From an uncultured Chitinophagaceae bacterium (GTDB lineage: Bacteria; Bacteroidota; Bacteroidia; Chitinophagales; Chitinophagaceae), in contig CALESY010000048.1 in the NCBI GenBank assembly GCA_937919945.1, positions 87,552 through 151,551 on the forward strand: a stretch of DNA of 64,000 bases. Reading direction: 5' to 3'. The position numbers were made by a program, and so were the translations under genes. The notes under the pieces were generated by a model. The model had not been told where the DNA came from and ran no database searches. It saw nothing but the letters and a program-made list of their open reading frames with translations. Below, piece after piece: positions 54,410 through 63,226 of this stretch (within the stretch, counting starts at the first letter, position 1; each line of letters starts with the position of its first letter).

Positions 54410-56353
54410 ATGATACATATTACACTCCCCGATGGTGCTGTTCGTGAGTACAATGCTGGGGTATCTGCCATGGATGTGGCAAAGTCTATAAGCGAGGGGC
54501 TGGCACGCAAAGTGTTAGCTGCCGAGGTGAATGGCGAGGTATGGGATGCCAGCCGCCCCATCAATAACGATGCAAGCCTGAAGTTGCTGACTTGGGACGA
54601 TAAAAACGGTAAGTCAACATTCTGGCACTCTTCTGCTCACCTGATGGCTGAAGCATTAGAGGCTTTATACCCTGGTGTGAAGCTGGGTATCGGGCCTTCT
54701 ATCGAAAGTGGCTTCTATTATGATATAGACTTGGGCGACAGAGTGATAAAAGAAGAAGACCTGAAGAAGATAGAGGACAAAATGAAAGAGCTTGCTAAAG
54801 CTAATAGCGTGTACCAACGCAAAGACGTTAGCAAGGGCGATGCTGTATCTTATTTTACAGATAAGCAAGACCCGTATAAGCTGGAACTGATAGAAGGATT
54901 GGAAGACGGGCAAATAACTTTTTACACACAAGGAGGCTTTACAGACTTATGCCGAGGTCCGCATATACCGCATACAGGTTTCATCAAAGCTATCAAGCTG
55001 ATGAACATTGCAGGTGCTTATTGGCGTGGCAATGAAAAGAATAAAATGCTCACCCGTATATACGGTGTAACATTCCCTGCTCAGAAAGAACTGGACGAAT
55101 ACCTGACATTGCTGGAAGAAGCCAAAAAGCGAGACCATCGTAAGCTGGGTAAAGAACTGGAACTGTTTGCCTTCTCCGAAAAAGTAGGAAGTGGTTTGCC
55201 ATTATGGTTGCCTAAAGGAGCTATGCTGCGCGACCGCCTGCAACAATTTCTGCAAAAAGCACAGCTCGATACAGGTTATTTGCCTGTTATGACACCGCAC
55301 ATTGGCAGCAAGCAATTATATATTACTTCTGGTCACTGGGAAAAATATGGCAAGGATAGCTTTCGCCCCATTACTACGCCACAAGAGGGCGAAGAGTTTA
55401 TGCTTAAGCCCATGAACTGCCCGCACCATTGTGAGATATATAAAACATCGCCACGCTCTTATAAAGACTTGCCATTGCGCCTGGCTGAATTTGGTACGGT
55501 GTATCGTTACGAACAGTCTGGCGAATTGCATGGGCTTACACGTGTGCGTGGGTTTACCCAAGACGATGCTCACTTGTTTTGCCGTCCGGACCAGGTGCTG
55601 GAAGAGTTTAAGAAGGTGATAGACTTGGTGATGTATGTATTTACATCGCTCGATTTTGAAAACTTCACGGCACAGGTATCGCTGCGCGATAAAGAAGACC
55701 GCAGTAAATACATAGGTAGCGAAGAAAATTGGCAGATAGCAGAGCAAGCCATCATACAGGCAGCGGCAGAGAAAGGCTTGAAGACTGTTGTAGAATATGG
55801 TGAGGCTGCATTTTATGGTCCGAAGCTCGACTTTATGGTAAAAGATGCTCTTGGTCGTAGTTGGCAGTTAGGTACTATACAGGTGGATTATAATCTGCCA
55901 GAACGCTTTGAACTGGAATATGTAGACAGCGACAACAGCCGTAAACGCCCGGTAATGATACACCGTGCTCCCTTCGGCTCAATGGAGCGATTCGTGGCTG
56001 TATTGTTGGAACACTGTGGCGGCAATCTACCACTTTGGTTAGCTCCTGTGCAGCTGAAAGTATTGCCTATCAGCGATAAATTTGGCGAATATGCAGAAAC
56101 AGTTGCCAAAGCTTTGAAAGCAGAGGGCATCCGTGCAGAGGTTGACGACCGTAATGAGAAGATAGGGAAGAAGATACGCGATACCGAACTGATGAAAGTA
56201 CCATATATGCTGGTAGTAGGCGAAAAAGAAATGAATGAAGGTATGGTAGCTGTGCGCAAACACGGCGAGGGTGATAAGGGCACAGTATCTTTACAACAGT
56301 TCATTATAGATATTACCAACAGCGTAAAAGAGCAATTAAGCGGCAAGAAATAG
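54410..56353 (+). CDS. thrS: Threonine-tRNA ligase
   Basis: 647 residues, normal length. It charges tRNA-Thr with threonine. Domains in order: TGS (1-62, [17 protein letters not shown]), editing/SAD domain with [15 protein letters not shown] and later [16 protein letters not shown], and the class II catalytic core. The core shows motif 2 [20 protein letters not shown], zinc ligands in the [10 protein letters not shown] stretch and motif 3 [11 protein letters not shown]. The anticodon-binding domain closes the protein ([19 protein letters not shown]). No long structured leader such as a T-box is seen ahead of it. infC follows on the same strand 88 bases later. Confidence 0.98.
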   Translation: MIHITLPDGAVREYNAGVSAMDVAKSISEGLARKVLAAEVNGEVWDASRPINNDASLKLLTWDDKNGKSTFWHSSAHLMAEALEALYPGVKLGIGPSIESGFYYDIDLGDRVIKEEDLKKIEDKMKELAKANSVYQRKDVSKGDAVSYFTDKQDPYKLELIEGLEDGQITFYTQGGFTDLCRGPHIPHTGFIKAIKLMNIAGAYWRGNEKNKMLTRIYGVTFPAQKELDEYLTLLEEAKKRDHRKLGKELELFAFSEKVGSGLPLWLPKGAMLRDRLQQFLQKAQLDTGYLPVMTPHIGSKQLYITSGHWEKYGKDSFRPITTPQEGEEFMLKPMNCPHHCEIYKTSPRSYKDLPLRLAEFGTVYRYEQSGELHGLTRVRGFTQDDAHLFCRPDQVLEEFKKVIDLVMYVFTSLDFENFTAQVSLRDKEDRSKYIGSEENWQIAEQAIIQAAAEKGLKTVVEYGEAAFYGPKLDFMVKDALGRSWQLGTIQVDYNLPERFELEYVDSDNSRKRPVMIHRAPFGSMERFVAVLLEHCGGNLPLWLAPVQLKVLPISDKFGEYAETVAKALKAEGIRAEVDDRNEKIGKKIRDTELMKVPYMLVVGEKEMNEGMVAVRKHGEGDKGTVSLQQFIIDITNSVKEQLSGKK

Positions 56354-56410
56354 GAAGATAGCTATGTATTTATAATGTGAAAACTATATACATTTAAAAA
56401 CTAAATACAC

Positions 56411-56418
56411 TATTTTTG
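56411..56418 (+). promoter_or_regulatory. -7 promoter box of infC
   Basis: TATTTTTG lies 23 bases before the infC ATG at 56442 and fits TAnnTTTG, so infC may be transcribed separately from thrS. No strong -33 element is visible. Confidence 0.45.
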
Positions 56419-56441
56419 CCATCATTTATTAAAAATCATTA

Positions 56442-56996
56442 ATGCAGAGAAGAAGTAAAGGACCTTATTTCAAACCGAGAGTACCGCAAAACGAACATCG
56501 TTTAAACCGTGAAATTACCGCACAGGAAGTGCGCCTGATAGGCGAGGGTATAGAACCTGCTGTTTATCCGTTGGCAGAAGCTCTGAGGCTGGCAGAAGAG
56601 CAGCAAGTAGATTTGGTGGAAATATCACCCAATGCAGTGCCTCCCGTTTGCCGCCTCATAGACTATAAGAAGTTTCTGTACGAGAAGAAAAAGAAAGATA
56701 AAGAACAGAAAGCCAAAGCAAAACAATCTGAAGTAAAAGAAATACGTTTTACTCCTAACACAGATGAACATGATTTTGACTTCAAAGCCAAACATGCTGA
56801 GAAGTTTTTGCAAGAAGGTAACAAGGTAAAGTGTTATGTACAGTTCAAGGGGCGTGCCATCATGTTTCAGGAAAGAGGTGAGTTATTGCTGTTGAAGTTT
56901 GCAGAAAGATTGGCAGAAGTAGGTGCTCTGGAGTCTATGCCTAAAATGGAAGGCCGTAGGATGATTGCCATATTCACTCCTAAGAAGAAAAAATAG
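56442..56996 (+). CDS. infC: Translation initiation factor IF-3
   Basis: 184 residues. IF-3 binds the 30S subunit and checks start-codon and initiator-tRNA pairing. The N-terminal domain reads HRLNREITAQEVRLIGEG and AEEQQVDLVEISPNAVPPVC-RLIDYKKF, and the C-terminal domain reads KEIRFTPNTDEHDFDFKAKH and VQFKGRAIMFQERG, all family hallmarks. The start is an ordinary ATG, not the AUU that serves autoregulation in enterobacteria. The usual downstream genes rpmI and rplT are missing: after infC come two short promoter-terminator units and an unrelated gene. Confidence 0.97.
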   Translation: MQRRSKGPYFKPRVPQNEHRLNREITAQEVRLIGEGIEPAVYPLAEALRLAEEQQVDLVEISPNAVPPVCRLIDYKKFLYEKKKKDKEQKAKAKQSEVKEIRFTPNTDEHDFDFKAKHAEKFLQEGNKVKCYVQFKGRAIMFQERGELLLLKFAERLAEVGALESMPKMEGRRMIAIFTPKKKK

Positions 56997-57031
56997 ATTT
57001 AATGCTAATGTGTTAAAAAAAACAATTAATA

Positions 57032-57062
57032 TTGTTTGTAATTAAAAGGATTATTACATTTG
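57032..57062 (+). promoter_or_regulatory. Promoter ahead of repeat unit 1
   Basis: TTG at 57032-57034, a 20-base spacer and TACATTTG at 57055-57062 fit the Bacteroidota promoter. The predicted +1 is near 57069. The nearest downstream terminator is at 57137-57165, so the product would be an RNA of about 97 nt with no good ORF. Confidence 0.65.
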
Positions 57063-57068
57063 TATCAA

Positions 57069-57165
57069 CAATTGAACACAATATTACGCTCAAGCGTTTT
57101 ATATAAGAAGTTTTCATGGTGATAGGGTTTATAGGGGCTGGCCTGTTCTCAGGCTGGCTTTTTTT
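57069..57165 (+). ncRNA. Candidate small RNA or attenuated leader, unit 1
   Basis: Bounded by the promoter at 57032-57062 and an intrinsic terminator: arms GCTGGCCTG (57137-57145) and CAGGCTGGC (57150-57158, two G-U pairs), loop TTCT, then seven T (57159-57165). The 3' 51 nt (57108-57158) recur in unit 2 with three changes. Inside it is a tandem ATAGGG-TTT-ATAGGG motif. No coding potential is seen. Not matched to a known RNA family. Confidence 0.5.
57108..57165 (+). repeat. 51-nt direct repeat plus T-run, copy 1
   Basis: Core 57108-57158 matches 57223-57273 at 48 of 51 positions. It begins AAGTTTTCATGGTGATAGGG and ends in the terminator hairpin. The three differences are G/A at the eleventh base and CT/TC within the right arm of the hairpin. 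Confidence 0.92.
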
Positions 57166-57188
57166 ATAGCGATATTGATAAAAACTTT

Positions 57189-57219
57189 TTGGTAGGAATT
57201 TAATGAAGATTTAATTTTG
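57189..57219 (+). promoter_or_regulatory. Promoter ahead of repeat unit 2
   Basis: TTG at 57189-57191, a 20-base spacer and TAATTTTG at 57212-57219. The predicted +1 is near 57226, just inside repeat copy 2. The spacing is identical to that of the unit 1 promoter. Confidence 0.6.
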
Positions 57220-57222
57220 TAA

Positions 57223-57279
57223 AAGTTTTCATAGTGATAGGGTTTATAGGGGCTGGCCTGTTCTCAGGTCGGCTTTTTT
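57223..57279 (+). repeat. 51-nt direct repeat plus T-run, copy 2
   Basis: Second copy of the element after infC. Its core is 57223-57273, followed by six T (57274-57279). The copies start 115 bases apart. Confidence 0.92.
57226..57279 (+). ncRNA. Candidate small RNA or attenuated leader, unit 2
   Basis: About 54 nt between the predicted +1 of the unit 2 promoter and its terminator: arms GCTGGCCTG (57252-57260) and CAGGTCGGC (57265-57273), loop TTCT. The right arm differs from unit 1 by CT to TC, which only shifts one G-U pair, so the stem is kept. It ends 29 bases before the ATG at 57309, so it could also act as an attenuator for that gene. Confidence 0.48.
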
Positions 57280-57308
57280 ATTTTACTTTAGTAGGCTAAA
57301 TACCAGAT

Positions 57309-58394
57309 ATGCCTCGTGTTTTATTGATTGTTTTCTTTCTGTTAGGTTGTAGTAAAGCTGCTCTTTCCCAGTTGTCTTATTATGTGAATATGCAAAACCA
57401 GGTTATGGTATGGGACAAAGGCATGATACGCAAGGTAGATTATCTGGTACCCATGGAGGTAAAAGTAGGACGCACTGCCATTCCGTATTTAGACAACTCT
57501 CGATCTTTTAAAGTGTACTATGGTGGCGGTGTTAAGACATTGAATATCGGGTTCACAAACGAGTTTAAGGTAACTGATAATATTGTGGCGTTCATGAACA
57601 ATAGGTCGCTGCATGTATTTGATAAAGGAAATACTAAAAACCTCTCAACATTTTGCACTCAATATTTTCTGGGTGATAGTGTTGTTCTTTTCTTTGATGG
57701 CGTGCGTAGTGAGTATAAAGCATATTACAACGGGCAGGTATATCCCATTGAGGGCTTTCTGGCTGGCAATCCACTTGAGGTAATAAAAGTGTCGGATAAC
57801 ATTGTTGCATATGATAACTATGCTAACCAATTCCGCATTTTTTATCATGGTGAGATACTGGAGCAGGAAAACTATGCTGTAAGTAGTTTTGAAGTGGGGC
57901 GCAATATGGTTGCCTATCTTGACATCAACCGACAATTCAAAATTTTCCACTCGGGGCAAACATATGTGGTAGAAGACTTTCCTCCGCAAACATATCAGGC
58001 AGGCGATAATGTGGCTGCTTATGTATCAAACGATGGGTACTTTAAAATATTCTACGGAGATAGCGTCAGAAGCATAGGCTTCTTCACACCTCAAGACATG
58101 CGGGTGATAGACAACATGGTTGCATATCGTGACCAAAGCGGATATTTCAAAGTTTTCTATAAAGGCAATATCTATTCATTAGAAAGCTACTACCCCGAAA
58201 AATACGTGGTACAGTACAACTCCATTGCTTATGTAAACAGGATGGGTATGTTGCGCCTCTTTACTGAAGGAGAAATATATGACGTAACGAATGCCGAACT
58301 GGAAAGCTGGGAACTTAATTATGATGTACTACGTTACCAGATAGGGATGAACCTATTCCGCATTTATTATAAAGGAACAGAGTACAGCGATTAG
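57309..58394 (+). CDS. Exported repeat protein, probable beta-propeller, unknown function
   Basis: 361 residues with a signal peptide (MPRVLLIVFFLLGCSKAALSQ). The body is a chain of about eight units of ~40 residues with the pattern V-x-D-N-M/I-V-A-Y-x-D/N-x-x-x-x-F-K-I/V-F-Y-x-G-x (for example GRNMVAYLDINRQFKIFHSG, AGDNVAAYVSNDGYFKIFYG, VIDNMVAYRDQSGYFKVFYK). Such short beta repeats suggest a propeller or solenoid. There is no T9SS sorting domain, so it is probably periplasmic or outer-membrane associated. Its last 4 bases overlap the end of the convergent NlpC/P60 gene. The tandem promoter-terminator units lie directly upstream. Confidence 0.75.
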   Translation: MPRVLLIVFFLLGCSKAALSQLSYYVNMQNQVMVWDKGMIRKVDYLVPMEVKVGRTAIPYLDNSRSFKVYYGGGVKTLNIGFTNEFKVTDNIVAFMNNRSLHVFDKGNTKNLSTFCTQYFLGDSVVLFFDGVRSEYKAYYNGQVYPIEGFLAGNPLEVIKVSDNIVAYDNYANQFRIFYHGEILEQENYAVSSFEVGRNMVAYLDINRQFKIFHSGQTYVVEDFPPQTYQAGDNVAAYVSNDGYFKIFYGDSVRSIGFFTPQDMRVIDNMVAYRDQSGYFKVFYKGNIYSLESYYPEKYVVQYNSIAYVNRMGMLRLFTEGEIYDVTNAELESWELNYDVLRYQIGMNLFRIYYKGTEYSD

Positions 58395-59176
58395 AATAAC
58401 CGCTTTACCAAGCGCAAATGGTGTGTACGCTTGCGCAAGCCTATACTGATGATTCCCCCTTGGTCTATCCGGTCTATAACAACACGACCACTGGTTTCCG
58501 TAGCATGTATGATAGTATCATGGTCTAATAGCAAACCTACGTGTACTATTTTACCATCGGCATTGTTGAAGAAGGCAAGATCGCCACAACGGGCATGTTG
58601 CAGAAAGTCAACTGTTTCACCTTCATTTGCCTGTTGGCTCGCGTCGCGCGGTATAGCCTTACCACACAACTTGAAAGCCATTTGTGTAAGCCCGGAGCAA
58701 TCTATCCCTGCCATACTGCGCCCGCCCCACAAATAAGGTGTGTGCAGGTACTTTAGTGCCATAGACTGCAATGTTTCTGCATCCAATACCATCTTATCGT
58801 AACGAAGCCTTTTGCCTTTGTATTTTGCGGTTGGCAGGTTCAGCGGTAGCTTACCTCCCTTTAACCCATATACATCGCTGCCAACGGGTATAGGTTGCTC
58901 GCTACCATCAAACACCAATCGGCTGTTGGTAGCAAAGGCTACTGCTTTAGGCGCTTTTCTGTATTCCCGCAAGGATATACAGGACAACTGCCCCAAACGA
59001 CACCAACCCTCATAGCCATCCCATTCACATCGTATTTTTGCCCAATCCTTTTCGTTTATCTCCAGAATTTCGCAACGTTCGCCGTAGAGGAGTTGGTTTA
59101 CTTGCTCGGCTGTATGCGATGGTTCGCTACGCATGGGCAGTATAGATACGTTGCAGTAAGCATATGATAAAACCAT
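58391..59176 (-). CDS. NlpC/P60 cysteine peptidase with N-terminal SH3 domains
   Basis: 261 residues. The N-terminal ~130 residues are SH3b-like (LYGERCEILEINEKDWAKIR, then EGWCRLGQLS). The C-terminal C40 domain shows the catalytic cysteine in GGRSMAGIDCSGLTQMAFKL, PRDASQQANEG, and the catalytic histidine in GKIVHVGLLLD followed by the polar third residue region IIHATETSG. The layout matches YkfC-like gamma-D-glutamyl-meso-diaminopimelate endopeptidases that break down recycled murein peptides. No signal peptide is evident, which would fit a cytoplasmic recycling role. It is convergent with the repeat-protein gene, overlapping by 4 bases. Confidence 0.9.
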   Translation of the reverse strand: MVLSYAYCNVSILPMRSEPSHTAEQVNQLLYGERCEILEINEKDWAKIRCEWDGYEGWCRLGQLSCISLREYRKAPKAVAFATNSRLVFDGSEQPIPVGSDVYGLKGGKLPLNLPTAKYKGKRLRYDKMVLDAETLQSMALKYLHTPYLWGGRSMAGIDCSGLTQMAFKLCGKAIPRDASQQANEGETVDFLQHARCGDLAFFNNADGKIVHVGLLLDHDTIIHATETSGRVVIDRIDQGGIISIGLRKRTHHLRLVKRLF

Positions 59177-59377
59177 TATAATGCGCTAAACACCACAATA
59201 ATACGGCGATAATGCCATAAATAGACAGCAAGTCGTCCATTTCCTTAACCGAAATCTTTTCTTAACTTAGCAGGCTAAAGAAGCCAAACCACATTATTAT
59301 AATATCATATATAAGTAATAGACGGAAAAGGCAGATTGAAATGGTATTAATTACAGGAACAAAAGTTAAACAACATT

Positions 59378-60952
59378 ATGGATTCAACAATCATCGTTGC
59401 CGTCGTGGCGGTAGCGGCTATATTAATAGGTATCTTTCTTGGTAAACTCGTATTCGCAAAAAACACACAAAAACAAGTAGAAGAAGCAGAACTTACAGCC
59501 AAAAAGATAATAGAAGCCGCCGAAGGCCAGGCAGAAGCAACCAAAAAAGAAAAAATACTCGAAGCCAAAGAACATTTTCAACAACTCAAAAGCGCGCACG
59601 AAAAAGAAGTACAACAGCGTAATCAAAAAGTAGTTGAAGCAGAAGCACGCATTAAACAACAGCAACAAAGTGTAAATGACAAACAAGCTGCGTTGCAAAA
59701 GCAGACCAATGATGTACAAAAGAAATCGGAAGAGCTGGATCGCGAGATAGAAATCGTTAAAATCAAGCGTGCCGAGGTAGAGAAACATCATGAAGAGCAG
59801 GTAAAGCGCCTTGAAAAAGTAGCGAATTTGAGTGCCGAGCAAGCCAAAGCTGAGTTGATGGAAGCGGTAAAAGAAGAAGCCCGCACCGCAGCAATGGCCC
59901 ATGTAAAAGAAATCATGGAAGAAGCGAAGCAAAACGCTACCAAAGAGGCTAAGAAAATCATCATCCAAACCATACAACGTACTGGTGCAGAGCAGACTAT
60001 AGAGAATGCCATCACAGTATTCAATTTGGAAAGCGACGAGATAAAAGGACAAATCATTGGTCGTGAAGGTCGTAACATCCGTGCATTGGAAGCAGCTACA
60101 GGTGTTGACCTGATAATAGACGATACGCCGGAGGCTATCGTACTTAGCTGCTTCGACCCGCTACGCCGCGAAGTGGCACGTTTGTCACTGCAACGCTTGG
60201 TGCAAGACGGACGTATACACCCTGCCCGTATTGAAGAAGTGGTAGAGAAAACCAAAAAGCAACTGGAAGAACAGGTGTTGGAAATTGGTGAGCGTACTAT
60301 TATAGAACTGGGCATACACGGCTTGCATAAAGACTTGGTGCGTATGGTAGGTAAGATGCGCTTCCGTTCGTCTTACGGGCAAAACCTGCTGATGCACTCT
60401 AAAGAAACTGCCAACCTATGCGGCATTATGGCTGCTGAACTGGGACTTGGACAGAAAGTGGTGAAACTGGCAAAACGTGCCGGTTTGCTGCACGATATTG
60501 GTAAAGTGCCTGATGAAGAAACAGAACTGAGCCACGCACTGTTGGGTGCCAAGCTTGCAGAGAAGAGCGGTGAGCATGCTGCCATTGTTAACGCGATAGG
60601 TGCGCACCACGATGAGATGGAAATGACTTACATCATCAGCCCGATAGTGCAGGCTTGTGATGCCATAAGTGGTGCAAGGCCTGGTGCACGCCGAGAGATG
60701 ATGCAAAGCTATCTGCAACGCATCAAAGATCTGGAAGCATTGGCTATGGGCTACAACGGTGTAGAGAAAGCTTACGCAATACAGGCAGGCCGTGAACTAC
60801 GTGTAATAGTAGAAGCAGAGAAAGTAAGTGACGCAGACAGCACACGTTTGTCTTTTGAAATAGCAGACAAGATTCAGAAAGAAATGCAATATCCCGGGCA
60901 GGTGAAGGTAACCGTTATACGCGAGCTGCGTGCGGTGAATATTGCCCGCTAA
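59378..60952 (+). CDS. rny: Ribonuclease Y
   Basis: 524 residues, normal length. It is an endoribonuclease that starts mRNA decay at the membrane. In order: one N-terminal transmembrane helix ([20 protein letters not shown]), a long coiled coil rich in K/E/Q (to ~205), a KH domain with [20 protein letters not shown], and an HD domain with [15 protein letters not shown] and IGAHHDEME. The ending [10 protein letters not shown] is typical. It has a long (~200 base) upstream gap and a strong terminator. Confidence 0.97.
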   Translation: MDSTIIVAVVAVAAILIGIFLGKLVFAKNTQKQVEEAELTAKKIIEAAEGQAEATKKEKILEAKEHFQQLKSAHEKEVQQRNQKVVEAEARIKQQQQSVNDKQAALQKQTNDVQKKSEELDREIEIVKIKRAEVEKHHEEQVKRLEKVANLSAEQAKAELMEAVKEEARTAAMAHVKEIMEEAKQNATKEAKKIIIQTIQRTGAEQTIENAITVFNLESDEIKGQIIGREGRNIRALEAATGVDLIIDDTPEAIVLSCFDPLRREVARLSLQRLVQDGRIHPARIEEVVEKTKKQLEEQVLEIGERTIIELGIHGLHKDLVRMVGKMRFRSSYGQNLLMHSKETANLCGIMAAELGLGQKVVKLAKRAGLLHDIGKVPDEETELSHALLGAKLAEKSGEHAAIVNAIGAHHDEMEMTYIISPIVQACDAISGARPGARREMMQSYLQRIKDLEALAMGYNGVEKAYAIQAGRELRVIVEAEKVSDADSTRLSFEIADKIQKEMQYPGQVKVTVIRELRAVNIAR

Positions 60953-60972
60953 ACCATTGCAGTAACATAACT

Positions 60973-61003
60973 AAACGGCTCCGAAACATCGGGGCCGTTT
61001 TTT
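60973..61003 (+). terminator. Intrinsic terminator of rny
   Basis: 11-bp stem AAACGGCTCCG (60973-60983) with CGGGGCCGTTT (60990-61000), one G-U pair, 6-base loop, then three more T. Confidence 0.88.
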
Positions 61004-61083
61004 GTTGTAGCTACCTGTTTGTTTAAATAATCATGCCTTTGTAATAGATTGATTTACAGACTTATTTTAGATGGGCTAAAGCT

Positions 61084-61139
61084 TTGTTGCAGTTTGTTGC
61101 TTTTTTTCAATGTTACAAAACTGCAACAAATTGCAACAA
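61084..61139. repeat. 17-bp inverted repeat made of TTTGTTGC units
   Basis: TTGTTGCAGTTTGTTGC (61084-61100) pairs with GCAACAAATTGCAACAA (61123-61139) with one G-U position, around a 22-base loop. Each arm is itself a direct repeat of TTGTTGC. It lies in the 276-base non-coding gap between rny and the metallo-hydrolase gene, past the rny terminator. No other feature is seen in that gap. Confidence 0.75.
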
Positions 61140-61228
61140 TTTTAACTTTCGGTGATAGAAACGGTATGTCAAAGAGCGAGTAATTGGTGTGTAATTACAA
61201 TTGCAAATATACGCTATTTTATTGTTTA

Positions 61229-62344
61229 TTAATCCAGTCCTTTCCACCAATCAATATAACTGGTCATATTGTTAAGATTGACGGTTTGTCCTATCATGGG
61301 GGTAATCATCGGTATTTTTTGTTGATTGCCTGCAGCTATTGCACGGCTGATGGGTTCATCCCACGCATGGAGAGATAGGCTGAATTTTGACCAGTGTACA
61401 GGCATCAGGTGGGCGGCTTGCAGGTCAATAGCCGCTTGTACTGTTTGTTCGGGCATCATGTGTATGTATTTCCAGTATTCGTTGTACTGTCCACATTCCA
61501 ATAATACAAGGTCGAAAGGTCCGTGTTGGTTGCCGATGGTTTTGAAATGGGTATCGTAACCCGAATCGCCACCAAGAAATAACTTCTTACTCGGTGTCTG
61601 CAATACATAAGACATCCATAAAGACTGATTGCGCTTAAAGCTTCTGCCCGAAAAATGTCGAGCCGGCGTGGTATGCACTGTAAAGCCATCGCCCAACGAA
61701 ACGGTCTCGTTCCAATCGTGTTCTGATATGTTGCTCATATTAAAACCCCAATGCTCGAAGTGTGCGCCAACTCCTAAGCCCATAATAATCTTACCCACTT
61801 TCTGCTTTAACTGCATGATGGTTTCATAGTCCAGATGGTCGTAATGGTCGTGTGTGATGAAGAGGTAATCTATAAATGGGAAATCATCAATCGTATATAC
61901 ATCACTACCCTTAAAGCTTTTGGTTGTAAAGCTAACGGGCGATGCGCTACCACTGAATACAGGGTCTATCAATATGCGCTTACCATCTATCTGTATATAG
62001 TAAGATGAGTGGCCGAACCATACCAATACGTTACTATCTATATGGAGGGTATGCAGGTCTGTCTTTTGCGATGGTATGGTGGTGGCAGGTATATTGCGTT
62101 TGTCTTTTTTGAAGAAGAAGTCTTTGGTTACTTTGTAATAGCTCACACCTTCTGCCAGGTCGGGGGTGTGGCTGAGGTTCTGAAACTTCCCATCGCGATA
62201 GTTGGGTGACTGTAAAATGCGTTCCATCCTTTTGCCTGATGGTGTTTTACCGAATGTTGCTTTTTGCATATATAGTATGGTTACCGAAGTTAGTACGAAT
62301 ACAATGGTCAGTATTGTATAGAATATCTTTTTTATGATGCGCAT
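61229..62344 (-). CDS. MBL-fold metallo-hydrolase (NAPE-PLD/UlaG-like), membrane-anchored
   Basis: 371 residues with an N-terminal hydrophobic helix (ILTIVFVLTSVTILYM), probably a membrane anchor with the enzyme in the periplasm. The metallo-beta-lactamase fold is clear: WFGHSSYYIQIDGKRILIDP, FITHDHYDHLDY (H-x-H-x-D-H), TTPARHFSGRS, FLGGDSGYD and LMPVHWSKF. This set is like NAPE-hydrolysing phospholipase D and related lactonases. The substrate is unknown. It starts 1 base after the SDR gene stop, so it is in the TetR-SDR operon region. Confidence 0.9.
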   Translation of the reverse strand: MRIIKKIFYTILTIVFVLTSVTILYMQKATFGKTPSGKRMERILQSPNYRDGKFQNLSHTPDLAEGVSYYKVTKDFFFKKDKRNIPATTIPSQKTDLHTLHIDSNVLVWFGHSSYYIQIDGKRILIDPVFSGSASPVSFTTKSFKGSDVYTIDDFPFIDYLFITHDHYDHLDYETIMQLKQKVGKIIMGLGVGAHFEHWGFNMSNISEHDWNETVSLGDGFTVHTTPARHFSGRSFKRNQSLWMSYVLQTPSKKLFLGGDSGYDTHFKTIGNQHGPFDLVLLECGQYNEYWKYIHMMPEQTVQAAIDLQAAHLMPVHWSKFSLSLHAWDEPISRAIAAGNQQKIPMITPMIGQTVNLNNMTSYIDWWKGLD

Positions 62345-62345
62345 A

Positions 62346-63164
62346 TTATTTCATTTGGCTCAGCATTAGCCTGTCAAACATACGGTCGCTCATCAGCGCA
62401 CGTGCCAGTAGTACCGGCTTGGCGGTAGCACCTGCTACATACCTTGTTTTAGGTCTTGGGGTATTTACAGCTTTTGCTATTGTTTCAGCTATAACGATAG
62501 GCTCTGAACCCATTTTGTCATCGGCACGCTCCAGCATACGGAAGTGTTTGGCGGCAAGCTCTTTGTAGGCTGTTTGCCCCGATACTTTCATCAGGTTTTC
62601 TCTGGCTATGGTGTTCCATTCTGTTTTAATGGCACCGGGCTGTATCACTACCACATCTATATTAAACTGTTTCAGTTCCATACGCAGGCTATCGCTCAAG
62701 CCTTCGAGCGCGAATTTGGTAGCATGATACCATGCGCCGTGCGGCTCACCTATCTTACCACCCATAGACGATATATTGATGATTTTGCCCGAACGCTGTT
62801 GGCGCATATAGGGTAATACTAATTGCGTAAGCCTCGCTAGACCAAAGATGTTGACTTCAAACTGATACCTTGCCTCGCTGATGGCTACATCTTCCAGCGC
62901 GCCGTAAGAGCCATAGCCTGCATTGTTTACCAATACATCTATTGTGCCGTGCGCGGCTACGATGGTATTGACTACACTTACCATAGCTGCATCGTCTGTT
63001 ACATCCATTGCAAGCAGATGTACACCATATTGTTCAAGGTCTTTCATTTTATCTGTACGGCGGGCTGTGCCATATACCGTATAGCCTTGCTGTGACAGCA
63101 GTTTGGCGGTTTCTTTACCTATGCCCGATGAGGCACCTGTTATTAATACTACTTTGTTTTGCAT
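62346..63164 (-). CDS. Short-chain dehydrogenase/reductase (SDR)
   Basis: 272 residues of the classical SDR fold. Cofactor site VLITGASSGIGKETAKLL (T-G-x-x-x-G-x-G), LLAMDVTDDAAM, the structural NNAGYGSYG (N-N-A-G), then catalytic serine in INISSMGGKIG and Y-x-x-x-K in WYHATKFALEGLSDSLRMEL. The tail suggests an NADP-type oxidoreductase like those acting on lipophilic carbonyls, but the substrate is unknown. A copy of the predicted TetR operator lies 25-42 bases before its ATG. Transcribed with the metallo-hydrolase gene. Confidence 0.93.
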   Translation of the reverse strand: MQNKVVLITGASSGIGKETAKLLSQQGYTVYGTARRTDKMKDLEQYGVHLLAMDVTDDAAMVSVVNTIVAAHGTIDVLVNNAGYGSYGALEDVAISEARYQFEVNIFGLARLTQLVLPYMRQQRSGKIINISSMGGKIGEPHGAWYHATKFALEGLSDSLRMELKQFNIDVVVIQPGAIKTEWNTIARENLMKVSGQTAYKELAAKHFRMLERADDKMGSEPIVIAETIAKAVNTPRPKTRYVAGATAKPVLLARALMSDRMFDRLMLSQMK

Positions 63165-63188
63165 ATTATTATTGTTTTATATTTTATT

Positions 63189-63206
63189 AGATTGAGCAGT
63201 CAGTCT
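63189..63206. promoter_or_regulatory. Predicted TetR operator, copy 2 (upstream of SDR)
   Basis: AGATTGAGCAGTCAGTCT fits AGAnTGAnnnnTCAnTCT and matches the copy at 63790-63807 at 14 of 18 positions. It is within the 62-base gap between tetR and the SDR gene. Confidence 0.5.
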
Positions 63207-63226
63207 ATAATGCAGACAAAAAAATA

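Noticed and set aside
59423..60052. 209-residue Phe/Leu/Tyr-rich minus-strand frame that looks like a membrane protein
   Set aside because: It is the reverse reading of the Lys/Glu/Gln-rich coiled coil of rny, which yields false hydrophobic residues.
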